Of a stretch of DNA of 47,201 nt, positions 39,987-47,201 are shown piece after piece. The notes beneath the pieces are model-generated. The model did not search any database. It was not told the origin of the DNA and worked only from the letters and a program-made list of their open reading frames with translations. This DNA is from Myxococcales bacterium (GTDB lineage: Bacteria; Myxococcota_A; Polyangia; Polyangiales; Polyangiaceae): positions 1 through 47,201 of the forward strand of contig JANYHK010000082.1 in assembly GCA_025359105.1 (NCBI GenBank), read 5' to 3'. Within the stretch, counting starts at the first letter, position 1. Each line of letters begins with the position of its first letter. The translations under genes and the position numbers were made by a program.

Positions 39987-40994
39987 ATGCGCCGTGTCGT
40001 CACGATCGCCCTCGTCGTCCTTGCAGGTTGCGGCTCGCAGGAGCTGCCTGGTCCTAGCGGCGCGCAAGGTCCCGCCGGGGACGCGGGGGCACCCGGCGCG
40101 CCGGGCACGATCGGACCTTCGGGACCGAGCGGCGCGCCGGGCGCTGCCGGCGAGGCTGGCGCCAACGGACAGCCAGGCCCGGCCGGTCCGGACGGGGACG
40201 CCGGACCACCGGGTCCGCCCGGCCCGGCCGACGGAGGAAGCGGCTACATCTGGAACGGCACGTCGCCGCAGACCGCGAATTTCTGGGTTACCGGCGACGG
40301 CCGCGTCGGCGGCGGGGTGCGCGTGGGAGGGGGGAACCTGTCGGCCCCGCCACCGCCGAACACCACGGTGCTGAGCGGCAACGGCGCGGGCGCGAACTAC
40401 CACGTCGTCGACGACGGGACACGGCAGCTCGTCACGGGCGTCAGCGCCGGGCAGGGCGCGGTGGTGAGCGCGGTGTCGTCGCCGCTCCTCCTGCAGTCGA
40501 CCGTCGCGGCGACCACGGTGAAGGGCACCGACGTACTCGTGGAGGCGTCGAACGGGATCACGCTGACCGCCAACACCATCTCGTCGCAGTCGAGCGCGAA
40601 CACCAAGATCGCCGCGGGCAATCAGCTTCAGCTGCAGTCCAGCAACTCCGCCACGCTGTCGGCGGCCGGCACCGTGAACGTCACCGGGTCCACGGTGCAG
40701 ATCAACGCGGGCCTCACCACGGTGTCGGGCCTCCTCGGCGTCGGGGTCCAGACGATCGCCGGCCCGTCCAACTGCGTCTTCGGCGCGACCGGCGCCTCCA
40801 CCCTATGCACGTGCCCGGCGGGCACAGTGGTCCTGAGCGGCGGCGCCGCGGCGCCGGTCAACGCGATCGTTCGCGAATCGATCGCCGTCGGGGCCAACGC
40901 GTGGCGCATGACGTGCTCTCTCTTCAACACCACCGCCACGACCGACATCCCCTGCGCCGCCACCTCGGCGATCTGCGCGCGCCTGACGAATTGA
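39987..40994 (+). CDS. Collagen-like lipoprotein
   Basis: The 335-aa protein has a short lipoprotein signal (MRRVVTIALVVLAGC, Cys at 15). A collagen-like Gly-X-Y region (about 22-83; PGPSGAQGPAGDAGAPGAPG) can form a triple helix. The C-terminal domain has beta-strand repeats rich in Ser/Thr/Asn (GITLTANTISSQSSANTKIA, NVTGSTVQINAGLTTVSG), suggesting a trimeric beta-helix or fibre tip, then a Cys-rich end (CVFGATGASTLCTCPAG). It is probably a trimeric surface fibre anchored by lipid. TGGAGG at 39975-39980 supports the start. It converges on the Cys-rich protein gene with a 90-nt gap. Confidence 0.85.
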   Translation: MRRVVTIALVVLAGCGSQELPGPSGAQGPAGDAGAPGAPGTIGPSGPSGAPGAAGEAGANGQPGPAGPDGDAGPPGPPGPADGGSGYIWNGTSPQTANFWVTGDGRVGGGVRVGGGNLSAPPPPNTTVLSGNGAGANYHVVDDGTRQLVTGVSAGQGAVVSAVSSPLLLQSTVAATTVKGTDVLVEASNGITLTANTISSQSSANTKIAAGNQLQLQSSNSATLSAAGTVNVTGSTVQINAGLTTVSGLLGVGVQTIAGPSNCVFGATGASTLCTCPAGTVVLSGGAAAPVNAIVRESIAVGANAWRMTCSLFNTTATTDIPCAATSAICARLTN

Positions 40995-41083
40995 GATGGA
41001 GCGGCCAAATGGGTCCACGGCGGCGGAGAACTGGCGAGGTCGCCGTCTCTCGCCGCTCCTTTAGCCAGGGCTACCTCTTCGCT

Positions 41084-44000
41084 TCACCCGCGGCGGCGAC
41101 GGCGCCACGTTCGGCCGAGGGCGACGAGCCCGAGTCCGAACAGCGCCGCTCCGCCGGAGCCCGAAGCGCCAGGCGCGGCCGAGCAAGAGAGGCCACCGCC
41201 TTCGAGCTTGCCGTTGTCGGTCGCTGAGTTGCCGCCGCCGCCACCGGCGCCGGCGCCGCCATCCGGCGCTCCAGCGGCGGAGCCGCCGCACACGCCGCCG
41301 GTGCATGCACCGGAGCGGCAGTCCGCGGCGGCGGTGCACGTCTCGCCGTCGACCTTTCCGCACTTGCCGTCCGGATCACAGATGGCGCTGCGGCACGTCG
41401 TCGGTGACGTGCATGGCCCGGTCCCGTTCGCCAGGCCGCAGTGGTTGTCCTTCGGATCACACTTGGCCGAGACGCACACGCGCACGCCGACGGCGTCGGT
41501 GCACGTCGCCACCTCGGGCGGCGTAGACGGGAGGGGCTCACCGTTGGGGATCTTGTTGACGCACGTGCCACCGGACGCGCCGCCGACCGGAGCGTTGCAC
41601 CATTGCCTCGTCGTGTCGCAGTCGCTGTCCTTGCGGCAACCGGTCGTGCACGCGCCCGTGCCGGTGTCGCACACCGTGCCGAGAGGGTGTCCGTTGCAGT
41701 CTGCGTTCGTGGTGCACTTTCCGCAGCTACCTTTACCCGTGCCCGTGAGCTCGCACGTCGGCGCGCCCTCGCCGCAAGGATCCTTCGAAGGTTCTCCGTG
41801 ATCGCCGTCGCAGGGAGCGCACGATTCGGAGGTGGGGTCACAGATCGGCTTCGGGTTCACGCAGGCGCTCTTGTTGCCGCCGGGGCTGCACTGCACGCAC
41901 GTGTTCTTCGCGTCGCAGGCGGGCGTCGGGCTCGCGCACGCCGAGTCGTCCACGCACGCGACGCACACGTTCGCGTTGGTGCCGCTGGTCGCGCAGATCT
42001 TCGAGCGGCATACCGTCCCGCCGCTCGCGCCGGAGCATGGTCCGTCGCCGTTGGCGTAGCCGCACTTGTTGTCCTTCGTGTCGCAGACGCCGCTCACGCA
42101 GACGAGCGCGCCCGCGGCGGCCGTGCACGTCCCGTTCAGCGTCGGGCTCGTGTGGGGGCCGTCGGTCGGGATGCCCGTGCCGTTGGGGAGTTTGTCGGTG
42201 CACGCGTGCGCGCTCTCGTTGCACCACTTGCCGCCGCTGCAATCGGCGTCGACGTTGCAGCCGTTGGCCGGCTGGCACAGGCCGTTCGAGCTGCACGAGC
42301 CCGAACGGCAGACCGTCCCTTGATTGCCGGCCGTGCACGGCCCGTCGCCGTCGGCATAGCCGCACTTGAGATCCGGATCGCACACGCCCGAGCGACACAC
42401 GACGCCGCCGTTCGCCACGGTGCAGGGTCCGTCGCTGTTCAGGAAGCCGCACTTGTTGTCCTTCACGTCACAGACGCCGCTCACGCAGACGAGGGCGGCC
42501 GCCGCAGCTGTGCAGGTGCCGTTGAGGGTCGGGCTGGTGTGCGGGCCGTCGGTCGGGATGCCGCTTCCGTTCGGGAGCTTCGGCGTGCAGACGTGCGTGG
42601 TCTCGAGGCACCAGTTTCCGCCCGTGCAGTCGGCGTCGACGTTGCACCCGCCCGCGGGCTCGCAGAGGCCGTTCTTGCTGCACGTTCCGGATCGGCACAC
42701 GACGCCGCCGTTGCCGGCCGTGCACGGTCCGTCTCCGTTCGCGTAGCCGCACTTGAGATCGGGATCGCAGACGCCGGAGCGACACACGACGCCGCCGTTC
42801 GCGACCGTGCAGGGGCCGTCGCTGTTGAGGAGGCCACACTTGTTGTCGTTCGTATCGCAGACCGCGCTCACGCACACGAGGTTGGCGGCGGCCGCGGTGC
42901 ACGTCCCGTTGAGGGTCGGGGCGACGTGCGGCGGATCGGTCGGGATGCCGGCGCCGTTGGGGAGCTTCGGCGTGCAGACGTGGGTGCTCTCGAGGCACCA
43001 GTTGCCACCGCTGCAGTCGGCGTCGACGTTGCACCCGCCTGCGGGCTCGCATAGACCGTTCACGCTGCACGCGCCCGAACGGCACACGACGCCTTGATTG
43101 GCGGCGGTGCAGGGGCCATCACCGACGGCGTAGCCGCACTTGAGATCGGGATCGCACACGCCGGACCGGCACACGACGCCGCCGCTGACCGCCGTGCACG
43201 GCCCGTCGCCGTTGAGCAGGCCGCATCGGTTGTCCGCGGTGTCGCAAATCCCAGACGTGCACACGAGCGCTCCGGCCGCGGGCGTGCACGTGCCGTTGAG
43301 CACGGGGCCGGTGTGCGGCGGATCGGTGGGGATCGCCGTGCCGTTGGGCAGGGTGGGCAAGCACTGGTTTGGAGCGCTCTCGTGGCACCAGTTCCCCGCG
43401 GCGCAATCCGTGTCGGTCGCGCACCCGATGACGGTGACGATGTGGTTGCCGAGCAGGGGCGGCTCTTGAATCGAGTGAATGTCGTAGTTGCCCTCCACGA
43501 TCGCCCCGGTCGCTGCCGGGTTGATCGCGAGGGTGATCCCCAAGGTGCCGGTCGCGCCGGCCGGCACGGGCCCGGAGAAGGTGCACACGATGGTCCCGGC
43601 CGCGCCGACGGCCGGCGTCACGCACGTCGCACCGGCGGGAGGAACGATCGACTGGAACGTCGTTCCCGGCGGGGTCGTCAGATCGATCACCACGCCGGTC
43701 TCGGCGGCCGCGGCTCCGTTGCGGTACCGGAGCGCGTAGGTGATGTTCGAGCCTGCGTTCGCCTGCGCGGGCCCCGTGCCGCTGATGTAGAGGCCGGGGA
43801 TCGCTTGACCGAGACCGTCCACGTAGATCTGGCCGTAGTGCGCGTTGAGGGAGCAGCCGGCGGCGATGACCTCGAGCATGACCTGATCGCCCTGGGCGAG
43901 CTGAGCGGCCGCGGGGGAGATGTCGACGAGCTGCCAGTCCGTGTAGTCGATCTCGTTCGCCGTCCCGCCGTTGACGGTCTTCCAGGGGACGCCCGCCTGC

Positions 44001-44614
44001 GCGCTCAGGTTGAAGTCCTTGTAGAGGATGGCGTTGCCGCGGGTCACGTTCGTGAGCTGCACGAAGTACCAAGGCTGCTGATTGGCCGGGTGCGCGGGGT
44101 TCTGGAGCACCGGCGCGACGACGAAGCGCACGTGCACCTTGCCGTCGGTGGGATCGACGTCCCCGGCGCCCACGGTCATCGTCTGGGTCAGCGAGTTCAC
44201 GTTGTGGTTGTTGCCGGTGCCCTGTCCGTTCACGACCGCGCAGTTGTTGCCGTACCTCGGCCAGCGGAGAGACGCGCCGGCGCCGAGGCCGGGATCCGTC
44301 TGCGTGAGCGGTCCGCCCGGCGCTCGGAGAATGGTCGTCAGCGCGGTGCCGCCGGTCTGCAGGTTGAGATCGGAACGGGTCACCGTCGGGACGTTGACGC
44401 CGGTCGGGTTGTTGCCCAAAAAGGTCTGAACGGCCCACGGCGCCGGCGGCGGCTGCCCCGCCGTCCCCGTCTCGAAGCCGCCGTTTGTGAAGACGGCGCT
44501 CTCCACGTGACCGATGCCCGGACCTTCGTAGCTCGACGGGGCGCTCTCGCAGCCCAGGAACGCGACGAGGACCGGCAGCGCAGCCAACGCACAACGAAAA
44601 TGCTTTGTGCTCAT
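41084..44614 (-). CDS. Large Cys-rich surface protein with tandem repeats and MYXO-CTERM-like tail
   Basis: The 1176-aa protein has a lipoprotein-like signal (MSTKHFRCALAALPVLVAFL, then GC), a beta-rich N-terminal domain, and a DUF11-like segment (YALRYRNGAAAAETGVVIDL). About 700 Cys-rich residues follow, including four near-identical 129-residue repeats with CNVDADCSGGNWC, TCTAAA.LVCVS.VCD and GVVCRSGVCDPDLKCGY. The end (GGLSCSAAPGASGSGGAALF, GLGLVALGRTWRRRRRG) has the Cys, hydrophobic helix and Arg cluster of MYXO-CTERM sorting signals, which direct proteins to the outer surface. It lies 7 nt after the OmpA gene, so both are one operon. A stalk or adhesin role is likely. Confidence 0.88.
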   Translation of the reverse strand: MSTKHFRCALAALPVLVAFLGCESAPSSYEGPGIGHVESAVFTNGGFETGTAGQPPPAPWAVQTFLGNNPTGVNVPTVTRSDLNLQTGGTALTTILRAPGGPLTQTDPGLGAGASLRWPRYGNNCAVVNGQGTGNNHNVNSLTQTMTVGAGDVDPTDGKVHVRFVVAPVLQNPAHPANQQPWYFVQLTNVTRGNAILYKDFNLSAQAGVPWKTVNGGTANEIDYTDWQLVDISPAAAQLAQGDQVMLEVIAAGCSLNAHYGQIYVDGLGQAIPGLYISGTGPAQANAGSNITYALRYRNGAAAAETGVVIDLTTPPGTTFQSIVPPAGATCVTPAVGAAGTIVCTFSGPVPAGATGTLGITLAINPAATGAIVEGNYDIHSIQEPPLLGNHIVTVIGCATDTDCAAGNWCHESAPNQCLPTLPNGTAIPTDPPHTGPVLNGTCTPAAGALVCTSGICDTADNRCGLLNGDGPCTAVSGGVVCRSGVCDPDLKCGYAVGDGPCTAANQGVVCRSGACSVNGLCEPAGGCNVDADCSGGNWCLESTHVCTPKLPNGAGIPTDPPHVAPTLNGTCTAAAANLVCVSAVCDTNDNKCGLLNSDGPCTVANGGVVCRSGVCDPDLKCGYANGDGPCTAGNGGVVCRSGTCSKNGLCEPAGGCNVDADCTGGNWCLETTHVCTPKLPNGSGIPTDGPHTSPTLNGTCTAAAAALVCVSGVCDVKDNKCGFLNSDGPCTVANGGVVCRSGVCDPDLKCGYADGDGPCTAGNQGTVCRSGSCSSNGLCQPANGCNVDADCSGGKWCNESAHACTDKLPNGTGIPTDGPHTSPTLNGTCTAAAGALVCVSGVCDTKDNKCGYANGDGPCSGASGGTVCRSKICATSGTNANVCVACVDDSACASPTPACDAKNTCVQCSPGGNKSACVNPKPICDPTSESCAPCDGDHGEPSKDPCGEGAPTCELTGTGKGSCGKCTTNADCNGHPLGTVCDTGTGACTTGCRKDSDCDTTRQWCNAPVGGASGGTCVNKIPNGEPLPSTPPEVATCTDAVGVRVCVSAKCDPKDNHCGLANGTGPCTSPTTCRSAICDPDGKCGKVDGETCTAAADCRSGACTGGVCGGSAAGAPDGGAGAGGGGGNSATDNGKLEGGGLSCSAAPGASGSGGAALFGLGLVALGRTWRRRRRG
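42040..43420. repeat. 387-bp tandem repeat array, four copies
   Basis: The phrase CCGTTGAGGGTCGGG and variants recurs at 42132, 42519, 42906 and 43293, exactly 387 bp (129 codons) apart each time. Sequence between copies is highly alike, so copy number could change by recombination in frame. The outer limits given are approximate. Confidence 0.85.
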
Positions 44615-44621
44615 GACCGAC

Positions 44622-46364
44622 TCACTTCCCTTCCTGAATGTGGAACTCGACGCGGCGGTTTGCCTTCCTACCGTCGGCGTTGTCGTTGCTGGAGATGGGC
44701 CGATCGGGGCCGAAGCCCGCGCTGGAGAGGCGACCGGCGTCGACGCCGTTCTTGACGAGCCACTTGACGACGGACGCCGCGCGGTTGCCGCTCAACGTAC
44801 GATTGTAGCCTGCGGCACCCTGGTTGTCCGTGTGCCCCTCGACTTCGATCTTGGTGATCTCGGGGTGGTCTTTCAGCACCTTCAGCACCGCGTTCAATAC
44901 ATCCTCGCTGTCCTTGCCCGGGACGATGGCGGCGCTCGCCGTGGCGAAGCGCACTTGATCGAGGATCTTGATCTGACCGCCCTGGATGAAGGCCTTCGGG
45001 CAGCCGTTCCGCTTCGGATCGGGATCCCTCGGGCCAGACTCGTCGGGGCAGGCGTCTTCGTCGTTGAGGACGCCGTCCTTGTCGCGATCCGGATCAGGGC
45101 AGCCGTTGGTCTTGGGGTCGGTGGTCTTGATGCCGGGGACGTCGACGCACGCGTCGTCCGGATCGAGGACGCCGTCGCCGTCGGTGTCCTTGGGCGGTGG
45201 GCAGCCGTTGGTCTTGGGATCGTCGGTCTTGACGCCCGGGACGTCGACGCACGCGTCGTCGGCGTCGAGGATGCCATCGTGATCGCGATCGGGCGGCGGA
45301 GGCGGAGCCTCGGGCGGTGGGCAGCCGTTGGTCTTGGGATCGTCGGTCCTGATGCCGGGGACGTCGACGCACGCGTCCTTGTCGTCGAGGACACCGTCGC
45401 CGTCGCGATCGCGGACGGGCTCGGGCGGGGGCGCGAACGCAGGCGCCCACTCGATCGAGGCGAGGACGCGCGAAACGGGCGCGCCGAGGCCACGGGTGAG
45501 CCCCGCGCCGATGCCCGCGCCGAGCTTCCAGTCGCTGCCGAGGGTGTAGTGGCCGCCGACCAAGCCCTCGAGCGGCGTCGCCAGCTTTCCGAACGAGTCC
45601 GAGTGCGCGATGACGGTGCTGCCGAAGACCTCGGGCCCCAGGAGCAGCTTTCGATCGAGCGCGCGGATGCCGACGGCCGCGGCGAAGCTCATCTCGCTTC
45701 CGAGCCGGGCGTTGCCGATGCTTTCGTCGAGCCCGCGGTATTGAAGGCCCACACGCGCCGAATACGCGAGGGGGCCCACGTCGCCCGCGGCGGCCAAGCG
45801 CGGCTCGAGGCGCACGCTGCCGTCCCCCGTGAAGTTGGCGCGCGAGCCCGTCGGGAGGAAGAGCGCCGCGCCGAACGCGAGCGTGAACGCGTCGCCGTAC
45901 CGACCGAGGAGCCGAACGTCGCCGCCCATGCGCAGGTCCCCGAAGCTCGGCGTATCCGGCGGCGCGTAGGCTACGCCGTTGAGCGTTCCCGCATGCCCGT
46001 CCGCGAAGATCGCGATCGGGGCGTTGATCCCGATACGCAGGCGCTCCCAGAGAACGAGCGCTGCGCCAACGTGTCCGAAGACCTGGTTTCGCACGATGCT
46101 CGAGCGCACCGAGTCGTCGGGGTTGTAGACGACGAGCGGCCGGTACGCGCCGTCGATGACGACGCCGAGCGCAGGTCGCAGGTGCCCCCGCAGGTCCAAA
46201 GACTCGTTGGCGAACCAGTCGCTTCCGCGCTCCGATGGACCGAATCGGTCGAGCGCGAAGCCGGACGCAGTCTGCGCCAAGGCGTTCGAGGGAGTGGAGA
46301 GGACCGCGGCGAGTGCGAGAAGGCCGACGGTGAACGAGCACGTGCTCAAGCGCGTCTTCGACAT
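44622..46364 (-). CDS. OmpA-family outer-membrane protein with thrombospondin type 3 repeats
   Basis: The 580-aa protein has a signal peptide (MSKTRLSTCSFTVGLLALAA, cleavage near NALAQ) and a beta-barrel-like N-terminal domain of about 300 residues. Four TSP3-type calcium-binding repeats follow (DRDGDGVLDDKDACVDVPGI and variants). The C-terminal OmpA domain (about 460-580; KIEVEGHTDNQGAAGYNRTL, then GR.ANRRVEF) holds the conserved Asp and Arg for binding peptidoglycan. It anchors the outer membrane to the wall and is first in an operon with the Cys-rich surface protein, which it may display. The ATG at 46364 starts the signal; GAGG lies 5 nt upstream. Confidence 0.92.
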   Translation of the reverse strand: MSKTRLSTCSFTVGLLALAAVLSTPSNALAQTASGFALDRFGPSERGSDWFANESLDLRGHLRPALGVVIDGAYRPLVVYNPDDSVRSSIVRNQVFGHVGAALVLWERLRIGINAPIAIFADGHAGTLNGVAYAPPDTPSFGDLRMGGDVRLLGRYGDAFTLAFGAALFLPTGSRANFTGDGSVRLEPRLAAAGDVGPLAYSARVGLQYRGLDESIGNARLGSEMSFAAAVGIRALDRKLLLGPEVFGSTVIAHSDSFGKLATPLEGLVGGHYTLGSDWKLGAGIGAGLTRGLGAPVSRVLASIEWAPAFAPPPEPVRDRDGDGVLDDKDACVDVPGIRTDDPKTNGCPPPEAPPPPPDRDHDGILDADDACVDVPGVKTDDPKTNGCPPPKDTDGDGVLDPDDACVDVPGIKTTDPKTNGCPDPDRDKDGVLNDEDACPDESGPRDPDPKRNGCPKAFIQGGQIKILDQVRFATASAAIVPGKDSEDVLNAVLKVLKDHPEITKIEVEGHTDNQGAAGYNRTLSGNRAASVVKWLVKNGVDAGRLSSAGFGPDRPISSNDNADGRKANRRVEFHIQEGK

Positions 46365-46636
46365 GAGACCTCGGAAAAGGAAGTGAACGGCTTGGGTGTG
46401 GGCACGAGCCCCGCGCGCAGAGATCAGGGCAATCGTCCTACCGTTGCATATTTCGGAGCGTCTCGATCGGGAGATCAGACCACGCACATCGCAGGCCGCG
46501 GCGTACCTTGGAGGGACATGCACGACCTCGACTGCGCACGAGACGTGTGGCTCAGCGCGTCACGGTCGCGTGAAATGTCCGCAGAAACTTTGGCTCCGCG
46601 CCGCGCACCGCGAGCTGCACGCCGCCGCGATTTTAC
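46365..46636. other. Intergenic region between divergent genes
   Basis: About 270 bp upstream of both the OmpA gene and the AHSA1 gene. No gene is supported. AT-richer phrases (GTTGCATATTTCGGAG near 46443) may contain promoter elements, but none can be fixed. Confidence 0.35.
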
Positions 46637-46651
46637 TTGAAGAAGCTTCAA
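46637..46651. promoter_or_regulatory. Inverted repeat TTGAAG-AAG-CTTCAA, candidate operator
   Basis: A perfect 6-bp inverted repeat with a 3-base centre lies 34 bp before the AHSA1 start. ArsR-family repressors bind similar TTCAA/TTGAA palindromes, and AHSA1-domain genes often sit beside ArsR genes. No such regulator is in the window, so the link is inference. Confidence 0.45.
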
Positions 46652-46685
46652 CCGACCCCACCCAAGAAAGACAAGAAGAGGAGCC

Positions 46686-47192
46686 ATGGTCGCAAAAAGC
46701 CCTGACACAACCTGGTCGCTGGATCGCGAGATCGTCCTGTCGCGCGTGTTCGAGGCGCCGCGCGCGCTCGTCTACGACGCGTGGACGCAGCCAGGCCACC
46801 TCACGAAGTGGTTCTGTCCGAAGGGCTTCACCACGACGACGCGCGAGATCGACGCACGCGTCGGCGGCAGGTGGCTCTTCGACATGGTCGCCGGATCCAC
46901 GAACCCGATGAAGGTGCCCACTGGCACGACCTTCGGCAATCGCATCGTGTTCCTCGAGATGCGCGCGCCCGAGCTGCTCGTGTTCGATCACGGCCAGGAC
47001 AAGGACGACGACGAGACGCGCTTCCGCGTGACCGTCACGTTCGACGAGCAGGCCGACAAGAAGACGGTCGTGACGATGCGTCAGCTCCACCCCACGAAGG
47101 AGCAGCGCGCAGCCGGCGTCGGCTTCGGCGCCGTCGAGATCGGCTACACGACGCTCGACAGCCTCGCCGACTACCTGCGCAAGCTTCGCTGA
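46686..47192 (+). CDS. SRPBCC / AHSA1-domain protein
   Basis: The 168-aa protein has the START-like fold of AHSA1 proteins: REIVLSRVFEAPRALVYDAW, PGHLTKWFCPKGF, ARVGGRWLFDM and a final GYTTLDSLADYLRKL helix. The hydrophobic cavity binds small ligands; bacterial members often act in stress response or as partners of ArsR-type regulators. GAGGAG precedes the ATG at 46686. No signal peptide is present. It is complete, with the stop at 47190-47192 just before the window ends. Confidence 0.9.
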   Translation: MVAKSPDTTWSLDREIVLSRVFEAPRALVYDAWTQPGHLTKWFCPKGFTTTTREIDARVGGRWLFDMVAGSTNPMKVPTGTTFGNRIVFLEMRAPELLVFDHGQDKDDDETRFRVTVTFDEQADKKTVVTMRQLHPTKEQRAAGVGFGAVEIGYTTLDSLADYLRKLR

Positions 47193-47201
47193 GCACGCGA
47201 C

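Noticed and set aside
42040-43420. CRISPR-like periodic array
   Set aside because: The 387-bp period is coding, in frame and nearly continuous; there are no short repeats with unique spacers.
41441-46640. Long plus-strand frames (41441-43054, 43094-44755, 44607-46640)
   Set aside because: They mirror the Cys-rich and OmpA genes and have Arg/Ala/Val-rich shadow composition.

Overview
The window is high-GC DNA with the style of a predatory or social myxobacterium (phylum Myxococcota, probably the Polyangia/Sorangiineae side). This is inferred from the gene content. There are four Hanks-type Ser/Thr kinases with C-terminal membrane segments and extracytoplasmic tails, two FHA-AAA+ enhancer-binding-protein-like regulators, and many secreted proteins and lipoproteins with Asp/Ala, poly-Pro, collagen-like or Cys-rich modules. 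An OmpA protein carries thrombospondin type 3 repeats, and one large protein ends in a MYXO-CTERM-like tail. No rRNA, tRNA, CRISPR array, intact prophage or biosynthetic cluster was seen.

Layout. 1-2.2 kb: end of an unknown gene overlapping an XRE/ImmA-IrrE regulator-protease, then a small SurA-N-like exported protein. 2.2-2.95 kb: a frameshifted SEC-C gene and the tail of an IS66 transposase. 3.0-9.9 kb: a three-gene secretion operon. Its middle gene looks like a bacterial version of the vitellogenin/MTP lipid-transport domain. 10.0-16.3 kb: a lipoprotein, a kinase, a receptor kinase fused to a ligand-binding domain, and a divergent OmpR-type/AAA regulator. 16.7-18.9 kb: two small lipoproteins and an FHA-AAA+ regulator that lacks GAFTGA. 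19.0-24 kb: a broken Doc-type toxin-antitoxin pair, unknown proteins, a LysR tail, a GST, an MDR oxidoreductase and a membrane protein. 24.2-27.2 kb: a kinase with a beta-propeller tail and a convergent small lipoprotein. 27.2-30.1 kb: gene remnants (aldo/keto reductase tail, ClpS without its N terminus, frameshifted DUF6891-like gene) around a LamG-like lipoprotein. 30.2-38.6 kb: a PEGA-like protein with a kinase, two paralogous Ig-like secreted proteins with a third remnant between them and a tyrosine recombinase/ParD scar, a formylglycine-enzyme-like lipoprotein, an FHA sigma-54 activator and a Sua5/YrdC protein. 38.9-47.2 kb: DUF2804, a collagen-like lipoprotein, an OmpA/Cys-rich operon and an AHSA1 protein.

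The working theme is signalling and cell-surface export. Kinases and FHA regulators alternate with the envelope proteins they may sense or control. Two sequence-level patterns recur. Many starts have a TANNNT box only 6-10 nt upstream and no Shine-Dalgarno sequence, which suggests leaderless mRNAs. Several genes are broken by single-base shifts in low-complexity tracts, which could be real decay or assembly error. Functions come from reading motifs by eye; no database search was run.
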